Assembly: GCF_017876165.1 (NCBI RefSeq)
Contig: NZ_JAGINQ010000024.1
Span: forward strand, 19,616-83,615
From: Azospirillum soli
GTDB taxonomy: Bacteria > Pseudomonadota > Alphaproteobacteria > Azospirillales > Azospirillaceae
DNA: 64,000 bases
Direction of reading: 5' to 3'
Shown: in pieces, positions 1 through 8,211 of the stretch
Layout of the letters: each line of letters begins with the position of its first letter
Numbering within the stretch: the first letter of the stretch is position 1
Notes under the pieces: model-generated
Told to the model about the DNA's origin: nothing
Database searches by the model: none
The model's input: only the letters and a program-made list of their open reading frames with translations
Made by a program: the position numbers and the translations under genes

Positions 1-566
1 TGCCCGTTCCCGTGTCCACTCCCATGTCCATCCTGTTCGCCATGCTCCTCCGACGCGGTCTGCGGGGTGAGGATCTCGTCCTCCTTCACGTCGGCGAAGC
101 GCTTGACCGTCCCGCCGTTGGCGGCGGCGAAGGAGCGGGCGGCGGCTTCCTCGGCGAAGGGGAAGGGCTCGGCATCGCCCATGCCGCCGCGCTGGCGGCT
201 GTTCAGCACGTACCAGGCCTTGCGCGCCTCGACCCACACGGACAGGTCGGGCTTCTGCGGGTCGGGGGACTTGCCCATGTCGGTGACGTAGATGGCGCGG
301 ATTTCCTTCGGCTCCTCCGGCAGCATGGTGAAGGCGAAGGTGTCGCGGACGGAGGACAGCCAGACCGGCCGGTCCTGCCCCTTCACCTGCACCTGCCCCT
401 TGGGGCCGGGATGGTCGGCGAGGTTCATGCCGCAGTAATGGCCGATGGCGTCGGCGGCGATGGCGACGGGCGGCGGCGGGGCCGTCTCCGCGCGCTCCTG
501 CTGGCAGGCGCTCAGCGGAAGCAGCAGGCAGGCGGCGAGCAGCGTGGCCTTCAGAGAGGTGCGCAT
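1..566 (-). CDS. nosL: NosL, copper-binding lipoprotein for N2O reductase maturation (runs off the left edge)
   Basis: NosL is an outer-membrane or periplasmic lipoprotein that delivers Cu(I) for CuZ assembly in nitrous oxide reductase. The reading frame starts at an ATG that overlaps the nosY stop (TGATG) and stays open to position 3, so the C-terminus lies outside the window. About 188 codons are visible. Residues 1-20 form a lipoprotein signal with lipobox LSAC, giving a lipidated Cys at about residue 21. The family motif YCGMNL follows at about residue 44; its Cys and Met are the expected copper ligands. The visible end is rich in His and Gly (HGEQDGHGSGHGNG), an extra possible metal-binding tail. 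It is the last visible gene of leftward nosRZDFYL. Identity is secure; length and tail function are not known from this window. Confidence 0.93.
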   Translation of the reverse strand, partial: MRTSLKATLLAACLLLPLSACQQERAETAPPPPVAIAADAIGHYCGMNLADHPGPKGQVQVKGQDRPVWLSSVRDTFAFTMLPEEPKEIRAIYVTDMGKSPDPQKPDLSVWVEARKAWYVLNSRQRGGMGDAEPFPFAEEAAARSFAAANGGTVKRFADVKEDEILTPQTASEEHGEQDGHGSGHGNG

Positions 567-1396
567 CAGATTTGCTTCCTCGAAAAGAGAGCGACGGCGA
601 GCGCCAGCGGGGCGACGACCCAGCCGGCCAGCACGGCGAGCAGAACGGGGGCGGAGACCTGCGCCTGCGCGGCCAGCCCGGCGGTGCCGGCGAACAGGCT
701 GACGTTCTTGAAGCCGGTCAGGTTGAACAGGCGGTAGGTGTCGGCCGGGTTGGCCAGCAGCAGCCAGTTCAGCAGGTCGGCGTTCAGCGTCTTGCCGCCG
801 TCGGCCACCAGCAGGCCCAGCAGGCCCATGTCGTACAGCAGGACGAAGCCCAGCCAGACCGCTACGGCGATGCCCGCCGCCGTGCCCCGGTCGCGCACCA
901 GCGTGGAGGCGAGATAGCCCATCGCCGTGAAGGCGGCGCCCAGCAGGACGCTGGACCCGATCATGGCGGCGAAGGCGCGCCAGCTCTCAGGTTCGATCTC
1001 CACCTCGCCCATGGACAGGGCCACCCCGGCGGCGCCGTAGCCCAGCACGGTGGCGAAGGCGATGATGCCGGCGTGGCCCAGGAACTTGCCCAGCAGCACC
1101 TGCCAGCGCGCGACGGGGTAGGAGAGCAGCAGCGTCATGGTGCCCCGGTCGATCTCCCCCACCACTGCGTCGAAGGACAGCAGCAGCGCGATCAGCGGCA
1201 GCAGGAAGATGGTCAGGCTGGACAGGCTGACGATGGTGACCTCCACCGGGCCGACGCCGACCGTGCCGGTCGGGGCCGCGCCCAGGAAGCTCAGCGTCAG
1301 GGCCAGCGCCGCCATCAGCAGCGTCGTGGCGACGACCCAGCGGTTGCGCAGGCCGTCGCGCACCTCCTTGGCGGCGATGATCAGGAGCGTGTTCAT
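566..1396 (-). CDS. nosY: NosY, membrane permease of the NosDFY maturation transporter
   Basis: This 276-residue polytopic membrane protein is the permease partner of the NosF ATPase and periplasmic NosD. The complex supports assembly of the copper-sulfide CuZ site of N2O reductase. About six hydrophobic segments are visible, starting at residues 20-40 after the cytoplasmic start MNTLLIIAAKEVRDGLRNRW, which is typical of ABC-2 type NosY proteins. The ATG overlaps the nosF stop by four bases (ATGA) and the stop overlaps the nosL start, so the three genes are probably translationally coupled. Length and gene order match the family. Confidence 0.95.
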   Translation of the reverse strand: MNTLLIIAAKEVRDGLRNRWVVATTLLMAALALTLSFLGAAPTGTVGVGPVEVTIVSLSSLTIFLLPLIALLLSFDAVVGEIDRGTMTLLLSYPVARWQVLLGKFLGHAGIIAFATVLGYGAAGVALSMGEVEIEPESWRAFAAMIGSSVLLGAAFTAMGYLASTLVRDRGTAAGIAVAVWLGFVLLYDMGLLGLLVADGGKTLNADLLNWLLLANPADTYRLFNLTGFKNVSLFAGTAGLAAQAQVSAPVLLAVLAGWVVAPLALAVALFSRKQI

Positions 1397-2262
1397 TCCG
1401 CGGCCTCCCGGCGCAGGAAGTGGGCGTACATCTCGTCCAGGCTGGGCTGGACGATCTCGATGTCGGTGACCGCGGGACCCTCACAGGCGATGCGGCGCAC
1501 CGTCTCGACCTTGTCGTCGTTGGCGCAGGTCATCTCCACGACGTTGCCGTCCGGCATGGTCAGGCGGATGCGCACCGGCAGCTGGGCGAGGCCGCGCAGC
1601 GTGGCGAGCGTGCCGTCGGCCACCTTCCGCCCCCGGTTCATCACCACCACGCGGTCGGCCTGCCCCTCAAGTTCGGTCAGCGCGTGGCTGCACAGCAGGA
1701 CGGTGGTGCCGGCGTCGCGCAGGTCGCGCACGATCTCGTAGAAGCTCTGGCGGAGCGCGGGGTCGAGGCCGGTGGTCGGCTCGTCCAGAAACAGGACCAG
1801 CGGCCCGCCGAGCAGCGCCTGGGCGAGCGCGAGGCGCTGGCGCATGCCCTTGGAATAGGTGCCGACGCGGCGCTTCACGGCGGCGGGTTCCAGCCCGACG
1901 CGCTCGAACAGGGCGTCGTTGTCGCGGCGGTTCGCACCCTTCAGCCGGGCGTAGAAGTCCAGCGTCTCCCGCCCGGTCATGCTTGGGTGGAAGGCGACGT
2001 TTTCCGGCAGGAAGCCGACCTGACGGCGGATGTGGGACGCGGCGGCGCTGGCCGGATCGGCGCCCAGCACGCGGACGCTGCCGGCGGTGGGCGTGGTCAG
2101 ACCCAGCATCAGCTTGATCAGCGAGCTTTTGCCGGCGCCGTTGTGACCGACCATCGCCACGCATTCGCCGGGGGCCATGGTCAGGTCCACCTCGCGCACG
2201 GCGAAGGCGTCGCCGTACTGCTTGGAAACTCCCTCCACGCGGATGGTGGGCGCATCGGTCAT
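1393..2262 (-). CDS. nosF: NosF, ABC ATPase for N2O reductase maturation
   Basis: NosF is a cytoplasmic 289-residue ATP-binding protein that energises the NosDFY complex. Visible motifs are Walker A GHNGAGKS at about residue 40, the signature-like stretch YSKGMRQRLALAQAL, Walker B LVLFLDEPTTGLDP and the switch His in LLCSHALTE. The start is the ATG at 2262, four bases inside the end of nosD (ATGA overlap). A longer open frame extends upstream, but it lies in the wrong frame across nosD and is not coding. The C-terminal 80 residues match the extra domain found in copper-type ABC ATPases. Confidence 0.95.
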   Translation of the reverse strand: MTDAPTIRVEGVSKQYGDAFAVREVDLTMAPGECVAMVGHNGAGKSSLIKLMLGLTTPTAGSVRVLGADPASAAASHIRRQVGFLPENVAFHPSMTGRETLDFYARLKGANRRDNDALFERVGLEPAAVKRRVGTYSKGMRQRLALAQALLGGPLVLFLDEPTTGLDPALRQSFYEIVRDLRDAGTTVLLCSHALTELEGQADRVVVMNRGRKVADGTLATLRGLAQLPVRIRLTMPDGNVVEMTCANDDKVETVRRIACEGPAVTDIEIVQPSLDEMYAHFLRREAAE

Positions 2263-3635
2263 GGCGTCGTCCTTTCGGCCGATTGCGGTCTGGCCGTTAT
2301 GGTTGGCGGATTCATGAGGGGGGCGCTGTCGATCACCCCGCCGGGATGGAGCGCCGGGAACTGCTTCTGCGCCCAGCGGATCACCTGCACGCCGGGGCTG
2401 TTCATCAGCAGCTTGGCGGACGGGTAGGCCCACATCACCCGGTCGATCACATCGTTCGGCCGGTAGGCCTCGTCGGCGATGCCGTCGCCGTTCAGGTCGA
2501 AGGCGGCGTTGTCCGACCAGTAGTTGCCGCGCCCCTTGTCCGACCAGTCCAGCGCGCGGGTGCCGACATACTTCACCTGCGTGCGGTTGGCGACGAAGGC
2601 GTTGCCGGTCAGGGCGTTGCGCTCCGACCCCGCCGTGAAGTGGACGCCGATCTCGCAGTTCTCGAACCGGTTGTTCACGAAGCGGTTCTTGTTGGCGTTG
2701 TAGATGAAGACGCATTTCCAGGTGCCGAACCGCTTGCCCTCCGTGGGGCCGTCGCTCGCCACCGGCATGTCCTTGTCGGCGACGGTCTCGACGGGGCCGT
2801 CCTGTTCGGCCGCGAAACGCCCGTCGATGTGGTTGCCCTCGATGATCGCGCTGTTGGCGTAGTTCAGCAGCAGCCCGTGTTCGCGGGCACCCAGGGAGCG
2901 GTTGTTCCGGATCACGAGGTTGTTCGAATACATGATCGCGTAGCCGACATGGTTGCCGACCGACAGATTGTCCGACACCTCGGAGTCGTTGGTGTACATG
3001 TAGTGGACGGCGAAGCGTACCCGCTCGAACCGGTTGCGGGCGAAGACGTTCTTCTTCGACGTCGTGGTGAAGATGCCGTCGCGGCCGTCGCGGACGGTGT
3101 TCTCCAGCACCTGGGTGCCCGGCGCGTTCCACAGCTGGATGCCGTTGCCGCGCTCCGCCACGCGCAGGTCGGTGCGGCCGGTCACGTCGTTGCGCCGGAC
3201 CATCACGTCGTTGGCGCCCCAGACATAGACGCCGATCAGGTTGTCGCGCAGCCGGTTGTCCTCGATCACCCCCCGGTGGGCCTCCTTGCCCAGGAAGATG
3301 CCCGCGTGCTGCTCCGCCAGGCTGAGGCCGGAGTTGCGGATCTCCAGGTTCCGGACGGTCACGTCGGGGGCGAGGATGGTCAGCGCGCTCCGCTCGCCCC
3401 ACCCGTCGATCACCGCGCCCGGTTGGCCGAGCAGGGTGACCGGGGTCTTCACGGTCAGCGGGCCGGGGTGCATGCCGGGGGCGAGGAGAAGCGTGTCGCC
3501 CGCCGCCGCCGAGGCCAGGGCGGCGTCCAGCTCGCCCGGCGCCACCGTCACCGTGGCCGAACGCGCCGGACCGGCGGCGACGGCCGTCAGGGCAAGCGCG
3601 GCAGTGGCGAGGAGGAGCGGGAGGCGGTTGGTCAT
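2259..3635 (-). CDS. nosD: NosD, periplasmic right-handed beta-helix copper-maturation protein
   Basis: NosD is the periplasmic part of the NosDFY complex and contacts apo-N2O reductase during CuZ assembly. I chose the ATG at 3635 because it has an AGGA ribosome site seven bases upstream and gives a clean signal peptide (MTNRLPLLLATAALALTAVAAG, then an A-x-A type site near residue 27). An upstream in-frame start at 3668 would add 11 residues ahead of the signal. The mature protein carries parallel beta-helix (CASH/NosD) repeats rich in N and V, such as VIEDNRLRDNLIGVYVWGAN. It lies 90 bases downstream of nosZ, with a strong hairpin in the gap. Confidence 0.95.
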   Translation of the reverse strand: MTNRLPLLLATAALALTAVAAGPARSATVTVAPGELDAALASAAAGDTLLLAPGMHPGPLTVKTPVTLLGQPGAVIDGWGERSALTILAPDVTVRNLEIRNSGLSLAEQHAGIFLGKEAHRGVIEDNRLRDNLIGVYVWGANDVMVRRNDVTGRTDLRVAERGNGIQLWNAPGTQVLENTVRDGRDGIFTTTSKKNVFARNRFERVRFAVHYMYTNDSEVSDNLSVGNHVGYAIMYSNNLVIRNNRSLGAREHGLLLNYANSAIIEGNHIDGRFAAEQDGPVETVADKDMPVASDGPTEGKRFGTWKCVFIYNANKNRFVNNRFENCEIGVHFTAGSERNALTGNAFVANRTQVKYVGTRALDWSDKGRGNYWSDNAAFDLNGDGIADEAYRPNDVIDRVMWAYPSAKLLMNSPGVQVIRWAQKQFPALHPGGVIDSAPLMNPPTITARPQSAERTTP

Positions 3636-3661
3636 GGCGGTTCCTGTATGGGAAAGCAATA

Positions 3662-3713
3662 CCCCCACCCCGGCCCTCCCCCGCTAACGCAGGGGAGGGA
3701 GATTGGGTGGGGG
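3662..3713. repeat. Nested GC-rich hairpin between nosZ and nosD (REP-like)
   Basis: An outer stem pairs 3662-3670 (CCCCCACCC) with 3705-3713 exactly. An inner stem pairs 3674-3684 with 3689-3699, with one mismatch. There is no T-run. It could protect the nosRZ end of the transcript or attenuate nosD. It resembles other CCCTCCCC palindromes in the window at 11081, 34937 and 47274. Confidence 0.7.
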
Positions 3714-3725
3714 CAAACGGCGCCT

Positions 3726-5672
3726 TTACGTGTTGCGCGGCTCGACGATCATGCGGCCGCCCATCTCCATGTGCAGGGCGTGGCAGAACCACTGGCAATA
3801 GTACCAGTGCACGCCCGGACGCTCGGCGACGAAGGTGACCGACGTGGTCTGCTGCGGGCCGATCTCCATGGCGATGCCGTGGTTGGTCATCGTGAAGCCG
3901 TGCGTCAGGTCGTCCACATCGTCCATGTTGGTGATGTAGAGGGTAACCTCGTCACCCTGCTTGACCGTGAACTCCTCCAGCCCGAAGGCTGGGGCGCGCT
4001 GCCACATGTAGACGCGGACCTTGTTGCCGTCGCGGATGACCTTGGCGTCGTCCTCCAGCACCACGCCGTCCTTCTTGGCCTGCTGGCGCGCCTCTTCCCA
4101 CATCGGGTCGTCGCGGGTGAAGACGCTCTTCGGGTTCACCTTGGAGCGGTGGACGATCAGCGTGTCGTGCGGCTCGGCGAAGGTCGGGCCGTCGTGCACC
4201 AGCTTCATCTCGTCGCCGGAGATGTCGATCAGCTGGTCGTTCTCCGGCTTGCTGGGACCCACGTTGAGGAAGCGGTCCTTGGAGAACTTGTTCAGCACGA
4301 TCAGCCACTTGCCGTCGGCCTCCTTGGTCTGGCCCATGGAGGAGTGCAGGTGGCCCGGCTGGTAGTGCACGTCCAGCTTTTGGACGATCGGATCGACCTT
4401 TTCGCCCTTGTAGGCGCGGATGGCCTTGTCGATGTTCCACTTCACCACCTGGCTGTCCAGGAACAGGGTGGTGTAGGCGTTGCCGCGCCCGTCATAGGCG
4501 GTGTGCAGAGGCCCGAGGCCCAGCTGCGGCTCGGCCACGATCACGTCGCGCGGCTTGATCTTGTCGTCGAACAGGTCGTCCAGCTTGCGCACGTCCATCA
4601 CCGACACGGTCGGCGACAGCTTGCCGTTGACGGTGACGTGGATGCCGTCGGGGGCCGCGTTGATGCCGTGCGGGCTGTTGGGGATCGGGACGTAGCGGGT
4701 GAAGGCCGAGCCGTGGCGGCCGTCCACCACCGGAACGCCGTTCATCACCTGGACCTTGCCGGCCTTCACCGCCTCTTCGATGCGCTTCAGGTTGAAGATA
4801 ACGATCCAGTCCTGCTCGTTGCCGGTCATCTCCGCCGTGGTGACGCCGCCCTCGGAGTTGTAGCAGGTCGAGTAGGCGTATTTGCCCTGGTAGTCGGCCT
4901 CGGTGTTGTCGAGGTTGCCGTCGACCCACACCTGCCACGCCACCTTCATCGTGTCGCCGTCGATGGCGGTGAAGTGGGTGCGGTAGTTCTTCGGGTCGGT
5001 GTTCTTGCCGTCGTTCGGCATCGGCACGATCTGCTCCGCGTTCGCGAAGACGTAGCCGGTGCGCGGGTACTTCTGAAGCCGCAGGCCGTGGATCGCCGAG
5101 ACGTTCGGGATCTCGATGACCTTGTCCACCTTCATGATGTCGCAGCGGACGCGGGCGACGCGGGTGTTGGCCTTGTCGTTGCAGAACAGGTAGCGCCCGT
5201 CGTAGGTGCCGTCCGTGAAGGACATGTGCGGGTGGTGCAGGTCGCCGTTCAGCCAGTTGCCGCCCTTGTTCGCCAGGAACTTCTTGGTTTCCGGCGACAG
5301 GCCCTCGGTCAGGATCTTCAGGCTCTCGTTGGTCTGGCCCCAGCCGGACGCCGAGCAGCGGTTGAACACCGGGATGCGGTGCAGTTCGCGCATGCTGGGC
5401 AGGCCCAGGATGCGGATTTCGCCCGAATGGCCGCCGGAGTGGAAGACGTAATATTCGTCGAGGTCGCCCGGCTTCACCTCGTACTTCTGCTTGCCCGCCG
5501 ATGCCGGCTGCGCGTTCGCCGAGGACGCGCCGAACAGCGCGTTGCCGGCGACCCCGGTTGCCGCACCGGTGCCGACCGCACCCGCGATGCCGGCGAGCGC
5601 CGCCACCTTGGCCGTCCCGCCCAGAAGCTCGCGACGGTTCACCTCCGTCTGCTTGGCTTTCTCGTTCGACAT
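3726..5672 (-). CDS. nosZ: Nitrous-oxide reductase
   Basis: This periplasmic homodimeric copper enzyme reduces N2O to N2. The ATG at 5672 is preceded by AGGAG at seven bases and gives 648 residues; an upstream start at 5717 would add 15 residues before the export signal. The N-terminus carries a twin-arginine signal (NRRELLGGTAKVAALAG), so this is a clade I, Tat-exported NosZ. The seven-bladed propeller part shows CuZ histidine motifs, for example LHHPHMSFTDGTYDGRYLF. The C-terminal cupredoxin domain has the CuA motif CQWFCHALHMEM, with C626, W628, C630, H634 and M637 as expected ligands. It lies 49 bases downstream of nosR and is complete, with no missing ligands seen. Confidence 0.98.
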   Translation of the reverse strand: MSNEKAKQTEVNRRELLGGTAKVAALAGIAGAVGTGAATGVAGNALFGASSANAQPASAGKQKYEVKPGDLDEYYVFHSGGHSGEIRILGLPSMRELHRIPVFNRCSASGWGQTNESLKILTEGLSPETKKFLANKGGNWLNGDLHHPHMSFTDGTYDGRYLFCNDKANTRVARVRCDIMKVDKVIEIPNVSAIHGLRLQKYPRTGYVFANAEQIVPMPNDGKNTDPKNYRTHFTAIDGDTMKVAWQVWVDGNLDNTEADYQGKYAYSTCYNSEGGVTTAEMTGNEQDWIVIFNLKRIEEAVKAGKVQVMNGVPVVDGRHGSAFTRYVPIPNSPHGINAAPDGIHVTVNGKLSPTVSVMDVRKLDDLFDDKIKPRDVIVAEPQLGLGPLHTAYDGRGNAYTTLFLDSQVVKWNIDKAIRAYKGEKVDPIVQKLDVHYQPGHLHSSMGQTKEADGKWLIVLNKFSKDRFLNVGPSKPENDQLIDISGDEMKLVHDGPTFAEPHDTLIVHRSKVNPKSVFTRDDPMWEEARQQAKKDGVVLEDDAKVIRDGNKVRVYMWQRAPAFGLEEFTVKQGDEVTLYITNMDDVDDLTHGFTMTNHGIAMEIGPQQTTSVTFVAERPGVHWYYCQWFCHALHMEMGGRMIVEPRNT

Positions 5673-5721
5673 GTTCTGCTCCTTTGTCCCTCTCTGGGGC
5701 TCCTGTTCGACCCGCATGGGG

Positions 5722-7989
5722 TCATGCTCCTTCGGGCCGGGCGGACAGGCGTCCGGTCGCAGGATCGGTGGTCAGCACGGCGGCGCGGGGCTTCGCCTCG
5801 GCTCCCGTGCCGGTGGAACTGATGGCGTCGCGGCGCTCCCGCTTCAGGCGCTTCTGGATCATCACGGGGCACAGCCGGTCGTGGTGGTAGAGCACCTGGC
5901 AGTGGAGGCACTGGATGCATTCGTTGGGGTTGATCGACCCGTCGGGGTGGATCGCCTGCACCGGGCATTCGTTGCCGCAGCGCTGGCAGGGGGAGCCGCA
6001 TTCCTTGTAGCGCTTCAGCCAGTCGAACATCCGCATCCGGCCGGGGATGGCCAGCGCTGCACCCAGCGGGCACAGGTAGCGGCAGAAGAAGCGCTCGATG
6101 AACAGGCCGGCGGCGATCAGCGCCACCGCGAACAGGACGAACCACCACTCGCGGATGAAGTGCAGGATGATCGCGGTTTTGAAGGGCTCAACCTCCGCCG
6201 CCTTCTCGGCCGTCGCCAGCGAATAGAGCGACAGGCCGAACAGGAGGAGGAAGATCATGTACTTGATCGGCCACAGCCGCTGGTGCAGCCCGAAGGGCAC
6301 CTGGATCTGGCGGATGCCCAGCTTCTTCGCCGCCTTGGAGGCCAGCTCCTGAAGAGCGCCGAACGGGCACAGCCAGCCGCAGAAGGCGCCCCGGCCCCAG
6401 AACAGCAGCGACGCCGCCACCGAGAACCACAGGATGAACACCAGCGGGTCCATCAGGAAATAGTCCCAGCGGAAATCCGTGCGCAGCGCGTTGGCGAAGG
6501 TGAGTATATTGACCACCGACAGCTGCGCCGTGGCGTACCAACCGAGCCAGACCAGCGTGAAGACCAGGAAGCCGAAGCGCACCCGTTCGTACAGCTTCGG
6601 CCGCTGCACCAGCTGATCCTGGAAGAAGAAGATCCCGGTCAGCAGCGCGATGGCGGCGGACAGCACGGCGATGTCAAACAGCCGGTTCTCCCAAATGCGC
6701 TGCCACAGTGGCGTCTCGCCGGTCGCCTCCGGCTCCACCGGATCGGCCGTCGTCTGGGCCACGGGGGCGGCCGGAACCGTCGCGGCGGGTGTGGCGGCGG
6801 TCGCGGCGGCGCGCTCGAACTTCAGGAACTTCTCCGGCGGTTGGTAGCCGAGGTCGAAGGTCACGAAGGCCTTGTCCAGCGCGGCGGTCGCCCGCTGCAC
6901 CAGCAGTTGCAGGCGCCACGGCTCGGCGGGGTCGAACTCCGCGCCTTCGGGCAGGATGAACAGGCCGGCCTCGGGGAAATCCGGGACGCCGGCCGCCGCG
7001 AGGCCGCCCAGCCGCTTGTGGGTGCGGTCGCGGAAGCGGACGGAGCCTTCGTGCTGCACCAGCTCGAACCGGTCGAAGATGCCGCCGCGCACGTAGCCCG
7101 AACCCTTGAAGGAATAGCGCCCCTGGCCCGCCACAATGATGGCGTGCTGGCCGGGCTTCAGGCGTTGCGTCAGCGCCTCGTACTCCGCGTCGCCCAGCAG
7201 CGAGCGCCCGACGGTGGGGATGGTGGCGAGGGCGGCGTAGAGGTCGATGAAGGTGTCGTCGGGATTGCCCGGTTCGGGGCGGGCGATGGCGTCGGCCCGG
7301 CCGGTGCGCTCGAAGGCGGCGTTGACCTCGCCCACGGTGAGCGTCAGCCGGCGCACCGAGCCGTCGCCGACCAGGGTCGCCCAGTCCTCCACCCCCGTCT
7401 TGGACAGGTCGAGGCTTTTCGTCACCGTAGGCGCGGCTTCGACCGTGGCGGCACCAAGCGCCTGCATCACCTTCTTGCCGGAACGGATGATCGAGTCGCC
7501 GATGACCATCACGGTCACGGTGGCGCCAGACACGATGTCCACCGGCGGGCTGGCCGCGCTCTGCGACGCCAGCGTCAGCACGTTCTTGCCGACGTAACCG
7601 TCGATGAAGGCGTTGATCTTCGCGGGCGGAATGCCGATCAGGACGATGGGCTCGTGATGGTCCACCAGCTTGGCGCCCGACACCGTGCCGTCCGGCGTCA
7701 GCCCGACCATCACATGGATGGGGCGCCCCGAATAGCCGGTGGTGTTGACGAAGTCGGAGGTCAGGTAGGCGTGGCCCACCAGCGCGTCGCCCTTGTAGAC
7801 CGGCACCACGGGGGCGTTCGCCCGCGCCGCGCCGAAGCGGTCGGCCCCGGCGACCAGATCCGCCGGCTGCACCTTACCGAGATACTGAGACAATTTCGCT
7901 TCGGCGGCCTCCGCGCCGGCCATTCCGGCCAGCAGCAAAAGCAGCCCCGCCACAGCTCCGCGCACGATCAGCCAAGTGTTTCCGAGCAT
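5722..7989 (-). CDS. nosR: NosR, FMN and Fe-S membrane protein supporting N2O reduction
   Basis: NosR is a 755-residue membrane flavoprotein that passes electrons to NosZ and is needed for nos expression and activity. Order of parts: signal or anchor at 1-27; periplasmic FMN-binding domain with the flavinylation motif SGATVT near residue 160; a linker near 400; several membrane helices from about 420; two CxxxCP motifs (GWLCPFG and CRYLCPLG); and a C-terminal ferredoxin-like region with two CxxCxxxCP-type sets (CQRCGNECPVQAI and CIQCLHCQVLYHHDRLCP). It heads the leftward nos operon. An FNR-type palindrome lies only 19 bases before the annotated ATG and a second about 110 bases before it. Confidence 0.96.
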   Translation of the reverse strand: MLGNTWLIVRGAVAGLLLLLAGMAGAEAAEAKLSQYLGKVQPADLVAGADRFGAARANAPVVPVYKGDALVGHAYLTSDFVNTTGYSGRPIHVMVGLTPDGTVSGAKLVDHHEPIVLIGIPPAKINAFIDGYVGKNVLTLASQSAASPPVDIVSGATVTVMVIGDSIIRSGKKVMQALGAATVEAAPTVTKSLDLSKTGVEDWATLVGDGSVRRLTLTVGEVNAAFERTGRADAIARPEPGNPDDTFIDLYAALATIPTVGRSLLGDAEYEALTQRLKPGQHAIIVAGQGRYSFKGSGYVRGGIFDRFELVQHEGSVRFRDRTHKRLGGLAAAGVPDFPEAGLFILPEGAEFDPAEPWRLQLLVQRATAALDKAFVTFDLGYQPPEKFLKFERAAATAATPAATVPAAPVAQTTADPVEPEATGETPLWQRIWENRLFDIAVLSAAIALLTGIFFFQDQLVQRPKLYERVRFGFLVFTLVWLGWYATAQLSVVNILTFANALRTDFRWDYFLMDPLVFILWFSVAASLLFWGRGAFCGWLCPFGALQELASKAAKKLGIRQIQVPFGLHQRLWPIKYMIFLLLFGLSLYSLATAEKAAEVEPFKTAIILHFIREWWFVLFAVALIAAGLFIERFFCRYLCPLGAALAIPGRMRMFDWLKRYKECGSPCQRCGNECPVQAIHPDGSINPNECIQCLHCQVLYHHDRLCPVMIQKRLKRERRDAISSTGTGAEAKPRAAVLTTDPATGRLSARPEGA

Positions 7990-8007
7990 TCCAACCGCCC
8001 TGATAAC

Positions 8008-8021
8008 TTGATTTTGGTCAA
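8008..8021. promoter_or_regulatory. FNR/Nnr-type box close to the nosR start
   Basis: TTGAT-TTTG-GTCAA matches the FNR/Dnr/Nnr consensus TTGAT-N4-ATCAA at nine of ten positions. It is centred about 25 bases before the nosR ATG. A class II promoter using it leftward would start transcription inside the annotated gene, so it may act as a second site or serve the rightward gene. Confidence 0.65.
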
Positions 8022-8100
8022 GGCTGCGGTCGCACCCGATCAGCGGCAGCGGTAGGCCGCCTCGACAGGTCGATATAAGACCAATTTATCGCCACGCTTC

Positions 8101-8114
8101 TTGACCGTCGTCAA
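8101..8114. promoter_or_regulatory. FNR/Nnr-type box between nosR and the ferritin-like gene
   Basis: TTGAC-CGTC-GTCAA is a perfect dyad of the Nnr/Dnr class. Placed at -41.5 it would give a leftward start near 8066 (leader about 77 bases to nosR) and a rightward start near 8149 (about 60 bases to the ferritin-like gene). It is well placed to serve both directions. Confidence 0.75.
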
Positions 8115-8211
8115 GTCTGGAGAAATTATAAGTTGTCTATGCTCTTTCCGAGGCCCGGCGGCGTATGCCGCTTGGAATATTACCGATAATTTTATTTGAA
8201 TGGGTGGGGCC

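Noticed and set aside
1393..3798. An 801-codon leftward frame that seems to fuse an unknown domain to NosF
   Set aside because: The first 512 codons lie out of frame over nosD and read as low-complexity sequence. NosF starts at 2262 with a normal ATGA overlap.
2283..8055. Very long rightward open frames (2283-5822 and 5491-8055) opposite nosD, nosZ and nosR
   Set aside because: They are antisense to well-identified genes and their translations are low-complexity His/Arg/Gly/Val sequences, typical of GC-rich shadow frames.
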